Positions 55,393 to 64,000 of a stretch of 64,000 nt of DNA are shown in pieces. The notes under the pieces were generated by a model. The model made no database searches, had not been told where the DNA came from, and was given only the letters and a program-made list of their open reading frames with translations. The position numbers were made by a program, and so were the translations under genes. This DNA comes from Pollenia angustigena (lineage: Eukaryota; Arthropoda; Insecta; Diptera; Polleniidae), in the NCBI GenBank assembly GCA_930367215.1, contig OV884056.1:85385285-85449284 (forward strand), written 5' to 3'. Within the stretch, counting starts at the first letter, position 1; the number at the start of each line of letters is the position of its first letter.

Positions 55393-55764
55393 AAATTTTA
55401 ATTTCAAAAGATTTTGTTATTCGTGCTTAATTCCCAGTTTTTATTATTGATAAAAACACTTGAAATTTATTGTTGATGAGATGAACCCACTGTTGTTTAT
55501 TGTTGATGTGTTTTGTTTAAACTTTGATATTGTTACAAGTAGAACTGTTGCTATAATTCTTATACGTTTAACAGTTTTATTTGGTTTAATATCTTTAGTT
55601 TGTCTAAAACCTTTATGGATGAAGTTTCCTGATGATCTGGCCTAAGCAACCAGTGAAATGCATAGGAATAGCTTATCCCATCAACAATAAATTTCAAGTG
55701 TTTTTATCAATAATAAAAACTGGGAATTAATCACGAATAACAAAATCTTTTGAAATTATAATTT
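55393..55764. repeat. Inverted repeat with ~90-bp arms
   Basis: Arms 55393-55486 and about 55677-55764 are almost exact complements (containing TTCAAAAGATTTTGTTATTC and AAAAACACTTGAAATTTATT). They enclose about 190 bp, with the 61-codon frame at 55460-55645 extending into the left arm. ATTTCAGTTAA occurs in direct orientation near both outer ends (about 55361 and 55761) and might be a target duplication, though it is longer than usual. Confidence 0.8.
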
Positions 55765-55788
55765 CAGTTAATTTTACTTAAAGAATTA

Positions 55789-55904
55789 CTGCCGTATTCA
55801 TAAATAATTAAAATGGATTTGAAATAAATTTTAAGAAAAACTTGTATGTAAATATTTCCTTAAAACACATTTCAAACTTATTTTATGTTTTATGAATACG
55901 GCAG
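55789..55904. mobile_element. 116-bp MITE, CTGCCGTATTCATAAA type
   Basis: Ends CTGCCGTATTCATAAA and the complement of TTTATGAATACGGCAG, flanked by TTA (55786-55788 and 55905-55907). Exactly the same length as the element at 967-1082. Confidence 0.82.
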
Positions 55905-55941
55905 TTACTGTCCAATTTTCCTCTCTCTACCATATCATTAA

Positions 55942-56852
55942 CCCTGCGGCCACACGTTCAAGTTGTTCTTGATAGTCTTTTACATATACTGCTTGTCAAA
56001 ATTTACATAAATTAAAAGCTGTGACGTAGGCTGCACTCAATTTGTAAGCAATTTACTTCCAAGATGTCAACAACAACAGAGACAAACTTGTACTCAGCTG
56101 TTAAATTGAAAGTAAATTGCCAAACAAATGGAATGGTGAAATTGAAAGCCATCTCGTGGTCAATTTAAAAAGTGTGAGTGGGTTAGTAAAAAACTGATGG
56201 CGATTTCTTTTCTGAGAAATATGTTGCATTAATGTTACATGTTCTACATTTTTGTGTTCGTTTGCACAAAACATACAACTGTGGGAAAAATTTTTAAGTT
56301 CTTTTGTGAATATGTTGATAAAAAACATGCAAAAATTGTTGCATGTTTTACCCTTACTTTTACTTAAGGTGTTCATACTAAGGTGTCGTGTACTTACTAC
56401 TTTGTTTGTACAACCAATGTTTTTGTTTGTTTGTCATAATTCATACCGCTCATAATTTTGTAAAAAATTATTTTAAAACAAAATATAAATATATTTACAC
56501 ATTAAAATCAAAAAAAGTATTTTAATATTATAATCGTTTAAATTTTTCCAAGCCATTAGTGATGTCAATATTTGTTTCCAAGCCATAATTGCGTGCAGAA
56601 ACCGCTCAAATAGCTTTAAAAATCGCCCATGAAGTATATTGATGATGAAAGTGTAACAGTTGTAAATAAAAGCAGCTAATTGTGTTCTATTGAAATTGCA
56701 CAACATGTAACACTTCCAGTGATTATAGGTAACATTAGAAAATGTTACATGTATATACTGTAACATATTTTTCTCAGAAAAGAAATCGCCATGAGAGTGT
56801 ATTGCAAATTGAAAGCAATTGAAAGGCAAAACTTGATCGTGTGGCCACCAAG
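55942..56852. mobile_element. GCGGCCACACG MITE with a nested element
   Basis: Ends CCCTGCGGCCACACG and the complement of CGTGTGGCCACCAAG, flanked by TAA (55939-55941 and 56853-56855). Without the nested element at 56198-56791 it is about 317 bp, like its relative at 10967-11291, with which it shares the interior. Confidence 0.78.
56198..56791. mobile_element. TGGCGATTTCTTTTC-family MITE, copy 2 (nested)
   Basis: A 594-bp element with ends TGGCGATTTCTTTTCTGAGA and its exact-looking complement, flanked by TGA (56195-56197 and 56792-56794). Better preserved at the ends than copy 1. The flanks TAA and TGA in the two copies suggest a TNA target. Confidence 0.82.
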
Positions 56853-57096
56853 TAAAGAAAAACTTAAATGTACGAATTTTCCCCATCTTCTGGCAACACT
56901 GTAAATAACCAAAAAAAAAAAAAATTAAAACAATTTTATTAAAATTTTTGTATGGCGTTTTGTTCCTTTTCTTTGCATCTGTTAACACAGACATGTCTAC
57001 ACTTTCGATTTTAAAACAATAACAATAGAATGACCAAAACAAAACAAATCGATACACATGACGAATTTTTCAGCCAATTGCCAAAATATATTATTA

Positions 57097-57684
57097 CAGT
57101 ACTTTTCGTTTATAGTCACAACGCTTATAGTCACATCAGCGATATAGTCCATTTTATCTGTTTATTTTGCCCCTATAAGTAAAATTAATATAAAGTATTA
57201 ACGTTATAGTCAATTTAGCGATATAAGCACATTTGCCATATATGCCATCCATCAACAGTCATCAAAGGGATAAGTAAAGCAAATTAATGGCGTTATAGTC
57301 ACATTAGCAAAATTTACTAAGTTCTTTTTAGTTTTCGAATCAAAAAGCTGTCCAAAGAAAGAATGAATCAAATCATTTAATTTTTGTCATCAACTCTCTA
57401 CTCGTAAAATATTAGTTTTTGCCGTTCTTATCACCTATGAAATATCTTGTTATTATTTTAATTAGTTTTTATACAGTATGCAACTCTGTTGTAAAACCAT
57501 AAGCCTGATTTCAGTGTAATTTATATGAATTTTTTATTGCCTTTATTCACATAACTTGATTATATTCGAATTAGGTTATATGCGTCATAGTGGCATATAT
57601 GTGAATTAGCCTTATAGTCACATTAGCGATATAGTCCACGTTATGGTTGCAACTAAAGGATGTGACTATAAGCGAAAAGTACTG
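57097..57684. mobile_element. pogo-like MITE with TATAGTCAC subterminal repeats
   Basis: Ends CAGTACTTTTCGTTTATAG and a near-complement, with TA on both sides (57095-57096 and 57685-57686). Repeated TATAGTCAC and GCGATATAGTCC motifs occur inside each end in both orientations. CAGT-type ends and TA flanks fit the pogo/Tc1 group. No transposase is present. Confidence 0.75.
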
Positions 57685-58905
57685 TAGCAAAAATACAACA
57701 TTAAAAAAATAACAAAAAGAAAAAGACAAATAAATAACACAATACATACTAAATAATAATTTTAAATGAAACAATAAATAATCATACGTTTAAACAAGCA
57801 TAAAAATAAAATACAATAATATAAAGCAACATGTAGGCAGGACGCCAAAAAATTTCAAAAATTCAAAATTAATTTTTTCTATAAACTGTACATTACATGA
57901 AATACACTTGAAGAAACAAGTTAAAAAAAATACATAATAAATCATATAAATGTTAACAATTGTTAAAGGGGGCTTTTGTATGTAAAAAGCTTTTATATCA
58001 AACAAAAATTAGTACTTTTAGTAATAAAAATTCGACAGCTTCTATAAAATTAAACAAAACGTTCACAATTACTTTAAAAAAATCATATGATTTATTAACA
58101 TGTTTCATATAAAACAGTAGTACCAGTAACTGTCAATTAAAAATATGTGTGTATGTATGTTGTAATTTAATACGTTAACAATAAAATATATGAGTGCGAA
58201 TTGAACTTTTTTTATTTGCAAACTCATACTCGTAATCGTACTTAAACAAACAATTGACATTTGAGCCAAAGCTAAAAACTTAACTTAAAGGTGTTATGAC
58301 ACTTCAAATGAATTTGTACAAAGAACTATAATAAAATAAATACCTATAAAAGTAATTTAAATATTTGTTATTGTTAAATTTTTTGTTAGTATATATTACA
58401 TTTTGTTTATTAAATTACCTTATTTAATAATTTATTTTTTAGTTTTTTAAATAGATTTGTTGCATTTATGCCAGTAGTTTGAGTCATTGAACCATTAACA
58501 AATGTCAAAATATTTTGGTTTTTCTGACAAATTGTTTTTCTTATGTTTTTGATTATTTTGATTTGTCTGTCTTATTTTCATGTCTTTTGGTTAAGACAAT
58601 AATAAAAACTTTTTCTTTTAAGATTTTGCTTAATTTTTTTTAAACCACAATATTGTGAAATTAATCGTAGAAATGTAAAAAAAAATATTAATCTTGATTT
58701 ATTGCTTAGGTCTAAATTAGAATATGTACATGTGTATTAGTTGAACATAAAAAAAATTGCGCTTGTCTTGTTCGGTTTAATTTTGAAATTCAAACAAAGT
58801 TGTATTGACAGTTTGATTGTCATTTGTTGAGATTATAAACGATGTTAATTGTGAGTAACACATTAACGTCAAGTTTTTTGCCCAACTTAATTTGACAATT
58901 CTTTA
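57685..58905. other. AT-rich stretch, nothing recognised
   Basis: The minus-strand frames at 57571-58005 are dominated by Phe, Leu and Tyr from AT-rich composition. No repeat structure is evident. Confidence 0.45.
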
Positions 58906-59583
58906 CAGTGATGTTAACTTTTATTTTTTCATTACCGTACGGCCCTCTTAAAATTACCTTTTCTGAGAAGAAATTACCGTACGCAAAGGTTTTTTAATTT
59001 ATTCAAATTTTAAATATGTTTTATGAAAAATTTTCATGAAAAGCTTTGTTTTGAAATACATTTTAAACCAAAATATTGACACGCAATATTCATATCTACC
59101 CGCTGTAAAATATAGTGCTATTTTATCATCTTCTTATGATGAAACCATTGGTTTAAAAGTCCTTTTTATATGCCTTTAATACAAAATGAATATGTAATAT
59201 TTTTGCTTTTACTGAAAATTTTTAATAATTACTATAGTTAAATGCATCTCATTACGGCTATTTTAAATGCTTAAACAATTGTTGATTTTGAAACAACCAA
59301 AAAGTTAAAAATACAATTAATTATAGGTATACAATGAGTTATTTAATTTTTCATATTTTACACTTATCAGCATTTGCAGAAACATAACATTCTTAACTTT
59401 TTGTATTACATTCATAAAAATCGCATCTGAAAAGTTAGGATCATAAAGCCTTCATATGTATGTATATGAATATCAAAAACCCAAATCATGATATTACCGT
59501 TTTTTAAATGAAATTACCTTGCTACCTTTTGGGGCTCAAAATTACCGTAAAAAAGGGTAATTACCGTACGGTTAACATCACTG
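58906..59583. mobile_element. hAT-like element, CAGTGATGTTAAC ends
   Basis: Inverted ends CAGTGATGTTAAC and GTTAACATCACTG; flanks ATTCTTTA (58898-58905) and ATTCTTTG (59584-59591) agree at seven of eight bases. ATTACCGTA motifs are repeated close to both ends, in keeping with transposase-binding sites. No transposase is present. Confidence 0.78.
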
Positions 59584-59615
59584 ATTCTTTGTCTCAGTAT
59601 TTGCCAAATGCAGCC

Positions 59616-59711
59616 ATGGAAAGGTACACAATTGAGCAGCGCGTTCAGATTGCTGAAGCAAGAAATTCTGTTATTATTGTGCCTTCACTGACAAAATGGA
59701 AGTTGCTTTGA
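59616..59711 (+). pseudogene. mariner-like N-terminal fragment
   Basis: A plus-strand frame begins MERYTIEQRVQIAEA, which is the start of mariner/DD41D-like transposases (compare LTLEQRYEI at 53399). The similarity ends after about 15 residues and a stop follows. It is a small relic bordering the hAT-like insertion at 58906-59583. Confidence 0.45.
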
Positions 59712-59855
59712 AAGCAGCGTTACCATATCTCAAGTTTTTCCTTTTTTTGCAAGCCTTATTTTGCTTAATTTTGCTAAAATTATTAAACGAAATAAATTAG
59801 AAATACATTTTGGTGTTATCTTTTGAAATGTTGGCACTTTTGTAGAAAAAAAGTA

Positions 59856-60604
59856 CAGTCAAAGCCCGGTTTAACGAATGATATAATGTTCAGACCTTTC
59901 GTTATACCGAGATATTCGTTATATCGAACAGTAATTTTTTACCTTAAAACTTTATAAAAACGGTGGTACACAATTTGAAAAACATCAAAATTTAATTGTA
60001 TTTATAATTTGATGTAGACATAAAACTTTAATTGACATTTTCATGTTTATTTAAGAATTTTTTTTATATCTTATATGTAATTTCATTAAAAATCATAAAT
60101 GTTCATAGGTGCATATACATACATACATACTTATATTTGGATGCTATGAACATAGGTTTATTATTACATTTAATTTACTATTCATTTCTTAAGAAATCTG
60201 TTATTTTTGTCCCATTGTTTGTAATTTTTAAATTTTCCACAATTTTATGTTCGTTTTTTAAGGTACATATTGAACATTTTGGTATTCCACACTTTTCGGA
60301 TAAAACTAAAAGATTTTTTTCGATTTGGCATCTCGGTTTCACAATAAACTTAACAAAATTACTGAAACTTTAACGAAAAAGGCAACGCATCACACGTGTT
60401 CTTTCAATACAAAGCAAAGAAGCCAAAAATACACACAAAAATATAACGGTTCTGTAACGATTGTTTTTATTTTTCTTTGTCATTCGTTAAATCGGGACTG
60501 TTTTTTTTGCCATTCGCTATATAAGGTAGTCAATAAAAATATTTGGTCATTCGTTATATGGGATATTCGTTAAACTGCGTATTCGTTATACCGGGCTTTG
60601 ACTG
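59856..60604. mobile_element. pogo/Tigger-like MITE, CAGTCAAAGCCCGG ends
   Basis: Ends CAGTCAAAGCCCGGTTTAAC and a near-complement, flanked by TA (59854-59855 and 60605-60606). ATTCGTTATA-type motifs are repeated near both ends in opposite orientation. End sequence and TA target fit the pogo/Tigger group. The interior frames (60032-60573) have no recognisable domain. Confidence 0.8.
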
Positions 60605-60890
60605 TATTTAAAAAAAATAAAAGTTTTTTTTCAGAAATGGTGATATTTTTTATTGATAGAAGATGTTAGATGTTTCAAGTGTGAACGCGTATTTTACATT
60701 TTCAACATCTTCCATGCGTTCCTCCGAAATGTATGCAAGTGCAGAAAGGGTATAAACGAGTGTTTCATATTTTCTACATCTTTGATGGTAGATGATAGAT
60801 GTTGATCAGTGTAAAAAGCCTATAAGAGAAAAGGTAAACAAATTGTTCAATTAATAAACATCCTAATAATTTTGGATGTATGTATGCTTA

Positions 60891-61007
60891 GACCCCTTTC
60901 ACACTCGGCAAGTTACTTGCCGACAACAACAAAGTCTGTACACAATTTTTTCCCCCTTACCCCGACCTTACCGCTCACGACTACAAACCAAGAGTGTGAA
61001 AGAGGTA
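60891..61007. mobile_element. 117-bp MITE, GACCCCTTTCACACTC type
   Basis: Left arm GACCCCTTTCACACTCGG; right arm the complement of GAGTGTGAAAGAGGTA. TTA on both sides (60888-60890 and 61008-61010). Imperfect arms. Confidence 0.7.
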
Positions 61008-61783
61008 TTAGATGTTTGTTAGTTTGGGACTTATGAAATTTGGTAAACAGATAGCATATTATTGCCCAGATTTAAATAGAGGCTAATTTTTAAAAGAAAA
61101 ATCGGTGAAAAATTGGTACTTTGGTACTTTTTCTCTTTTTGATAAATTTAGTATGAAGATTGTATATGGCCAGGATTAAAATATAGGATACTTTTTTAAG
61201 GGATAAAATTGGAATTTTTTTAGGGTTGAAAAACGGGATAAAATTTGTACTTTTTTCTCTTTTTGATAAATTGGATATACATAAAGATTAAAGCCTATAT
61301 TTACATTCAGTGTACTTTCGGGGGGCCTAAAATGAGGAAAACTGGTACTATTTTACCTTTGGTACAGATAGCATATAGCCCCAATTAAAATATAGGGTAC
61401 TTTTAATGGCGTAAAAATAGCAATAAATTCGTTCTTTTGGTACTTTTTTTATTTTTTTTGAAAAATTCGGCATACCGATTGCAAATGGTTCAAAAGTATC
61501 GAGTGCTCAAAACTTAAATGTATGTGTTGGCAAAATATAATGGTTGCTATAATTTTGTTTATAGAAATATTTTACCATAAAATAAGTATAGATGTAGAAA
61601 ACTACACAGAAAAAAATACAAATTGATTTTAACTAAAAAAAAACCTGTATATTTTAACATGAGAGTCGTTGCCTAATTCCGCCGCTGGCAACTCAACTTC
61701 AGTTGTGTTTTTATCCGAAATCGACCCATAATAGTATAAATTAAACATTGCTTGGTATTATAAACATTTTCTGCAGTAATATT

Positions 61784-62196
61784 AGTGGTATTCACACCGA
61801 ACTTGTTAATTTGTTACTCGGTAGTTTGTTAATTAGTTAAAGTTACCAACTGTGAACGACCCCCTTTTTAAAACTTTGTTAGTCTGGTAGCTTTCGTAGT
61901 GAAACAACTGAAATATTGCTCTGACACAATTTATTATTCTGGAAAAAATAAAACATGCCACGAGAAAGTGTAAAAAAAACAATTGTCAACCATTTAATTA
62001 CTCATGCTTTGACACAAATAACGTTCGCTGACGGTAAGTAGTGAGTTACCAACTAACAACTGTTTTATCAGGGGTGCCGTGTCGTTAATTTGTTAAATGT
62101 TAATACGGTAGCGCGTTAAATATACAAAAACAAAATGCGTGTAAAAAAGTAACGATTAACGACTAACAAACTAACAAGCTCGGTGTGAATTCCGCT
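61784..62196. mobile_element. 413-bp MITE, AGTGGTATTCACACCG type
   Basis: Left arm AGTGGTATTCACACCGAAC; right arm the complement of CTCGGTGTGAATTCCGCT; ATT directly outside both (61781-61783 and 62197-62199). Several internal GTTAGTTTGTTA-like stretches repeat in both orientations. Confidence 0.6.
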
Positions 62197-64000
62197 ATTG
62201 TTGATATAAGTATGTAAGCGTTTAATTCACTTGATTACATTTTTAATTAAAATTCATTTTATTTTTGATTAATGCTTTAGTTGAAGAAAAGAATTGTCGA
62301 GAATTTGATATGTGTACATAAAATTACTGTAAGTCACGCATAAATGCTAGTAAGGAATAAATTAGTAGTAAAATTTTAATTCAAAAATAGTAACAAGTAA
62401 CTGGAGCTGAAAAAAATTGAACTTTTAACCACTAACAGAATTCTTTGGTAAAAAATGGTTTAATGACAACTTTTCCTTACAGAAGAAAATTACTGTTGAG
62501 CATTGTTTAAAAATAGATATATTTGTTCCTTTTAACTCCTACAAGGAGCAAAGGGCCCAGCATTGTTTGGCATAATATAAAAAATATAGAAATTGGAATT
62601 TTTATCATAAAATTTTTTTTCAAATTTGAAAAACACCATCTTTCACCACAATTAATTTTAAAATTTCCTACAATGCTGTTTTAAAACATTATCAGCTATA
62701 ATTTATTTTCTATAGAAAAAATATACTCAACACTAAATTGTAAAATCACAATTTTCCGCTAAATAATTCATTATTGCCGCATCTGTTATCGACTGCAGTG
62801 ACTGACTAAAAGAATATTAAGAAGAAAAAGATCGTTACAACTATTTTAATAGCTTAATGGAAACTTTTTGTATGGAAAATTTTCAAACAGCAAAAATAAA
62901 ACGTTATCAATTATTTTATTCAAAAATAAATAAAAAAAAAACGCATTAATTTAATGCAATTACTGACCAAAGCGCCACAAAAGCCTTACAAATAAAATAT
63001 TTTATATTATTGCCAGCATTTGCATGCAACATCTGAATTTATTTATAGAAATTGTAGCCAATCTTTACGAGATCAATAACCCCTAAGCCACCAACCAGCC
63101 AGCCAAACCAAATCGATCGTTCATCATGAACAACATGTCTGAAATATTACAAAACCCCAAACCGAAATGCATCAATCATCATCGCCTTCACTATACGCCA
63201 TCATCATCACATTTCATCATAATGAAATTGCATGATTTAAGTCCAACTGACTGACCAGTCGTCTGCAGTTGCAAATAAATAGATCTTTTTAATATTAAAG
63301 AAAAATACACGATCAATTAAAAATGATGCTGTTGATGGTTAAATGAATGAACGCTTGAATGGCAACATAATTTTTTTTAATACCGTTTCTCTGCCTGTTC
63401 GTTACAATTTCGATTAAAAAAGCGAACTTTTTTCAATTGTTTTGAGGAAAAAAATCGTTTAGTGATTTGCCTCAATGCAATGGAAGGGCTGTTTGGTTTG
63501 TTCTTTTAAAAGAACGAGAGTCTTGTGCTTCAGAGTGGCTCTTATCACGTGCTTCAGTATTTATTTTTTATTTTTATTGTTGTTCCTTAATTTTTATTAT
63601 TATTGCAATTAAATATTTTTTTACTGTAGTTTTCCATCATCTTTTGTTTCTTTTTTTTATTATTATTTTTATTTTGTTCTTTGCAATGTCGATAATGAAT
63701 AAATGGTGGCATACACTGGAAAAAAAGTTTTATTAGTAATCGCTCTAAAAAAATTCAATAATTTCTGAGTCCCAATTCTCACCATGCAAGTCTTATTGAT
63801 CAGCTTGCTAGTGATCAATAATATCAATTGGAGAAGTAGACGAGGGGAAAATAAACAAGTACTGGGCTTAATGTACTCTTCAAATAAGTTTTATTTTCTT
63901 ATTCGTAATGTAAATAACGCACACACGTGTAAAAAATGCACTTCATGCATAAACAAGTAACATTTCAGCAAAGGCATGTAGATGGTAGTGTCGATACTAC
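62197..64000. other. Terminal stretch, nothing recognised
   Basis: AT-rich with a somewhat more complex segment at 63050-63260 (CATCATCATC-type runs). The frame at 63467-63736 is low complexity after its first 25 codons. No gene, repeat or RNA is supported. Confidence 0.45.

Noticed and set aside
57571..58005. Minus-strand frames rich in Phe, Tyr and Cys resembling membrane proteins
   Set aside because: The hydrophobic composition follows from T-rich codons; there is no start context, conserved motif or repeat support, and the first overlaps a pogo-like MITE end.
63467..63736. An 89-codon open frame near the window end
   Set aside because: After about 25 codons it becomes a run of Phe and Ile from T-rich sequence; no domain or homologous copy.

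Overview
This window looks like AT-rich nuclear DNA from an insect, most probably a schizophoran (higher) fly. The evidence is the strong AT bias, a GT-AG intron of about 106 bp, Drosophila-like start context, and the mix of mobile elements: Transib, piggyBac, DD41D 'rosa'-type mariner, Penelope-like elements, jockey-like LINEs and many short inverted-repeat elements. The fly assignment is inference. I found no exon that I can assign to a host gene, and no rRNA, standard tRNA or CRISPR array. The window is a mobile-element deposit, probably intergenic, intronic or heterochromatic.

Layout. 0.6-1.65 kb: a MITE, then a decayed piece of an uncharacterised transposase family with an ATATCGTCA-type terminus. 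1.65-4.75 kb: AT-rich, unassigned. 4.75-7.6 kb: a decayed piggyBac gene with a 238-bp internal duplication and a 1-kb insertion. 8.6-11.5 kb: several MITEs, some nested. 14.4-17.5 kb: a mariner fossil split by a LINE with a 13-bp target duplication. 18.2-21.3 kb: nested MITEs and a Penelope-like element with a decayed hammerhead motif. 23.1 kb: a tRNA-derived SINE. 24.35-27.99 kb: a nearly intact 3.6-kb DNA transposon with terminal inverted repeats (TIRs) of about 0.5 kb, encoding one protein of about 618 aa. 28.5-29.9 kb: a dispersed repeat carrying a hAT insertion. 32.0-35.0 kb: a TA-flanked element rich in GTCGGCA, holding nested repeats and a second Penelope-like fragment with a hammerhead ribozyme core. 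35.65-39.0 kb: a complete Transib transposon. 39.5-43.1 kb: hAT-like MITEs inside a mariner relic, a GC-rich foldback element with six tandem repeats, and a perfect 32-bp hairpin. 44.1-46.8 kb: an inverted-repeat element around a decayed LINE. 48-51.3 kb: a palindrome-rich element, the second copy of the uncharacterised transposase, and MITEs. 52.5-53.4 kb: a mariner transposase ORF open through its DDD core. 54-62.2 kb: more hAT-, pogo- and TTA-type MITEs. 62.2-64 kb: nothing recognised.

Two transposons look young enough to have been active recently. The Transib has an open 667-codon frame, RSS-like ends and a perfect CGACG duplication. The long-TIR element has nearly identical arms and one small frameshift. 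They, the piggyBac and mariner relics, and the two copies of the ATATCGTCA-linked family are plausible sources for many of the MITEs around them. The genes form no common pathway; what links them is element-on-element insertion, and the nesting gives a relative order of arrival.
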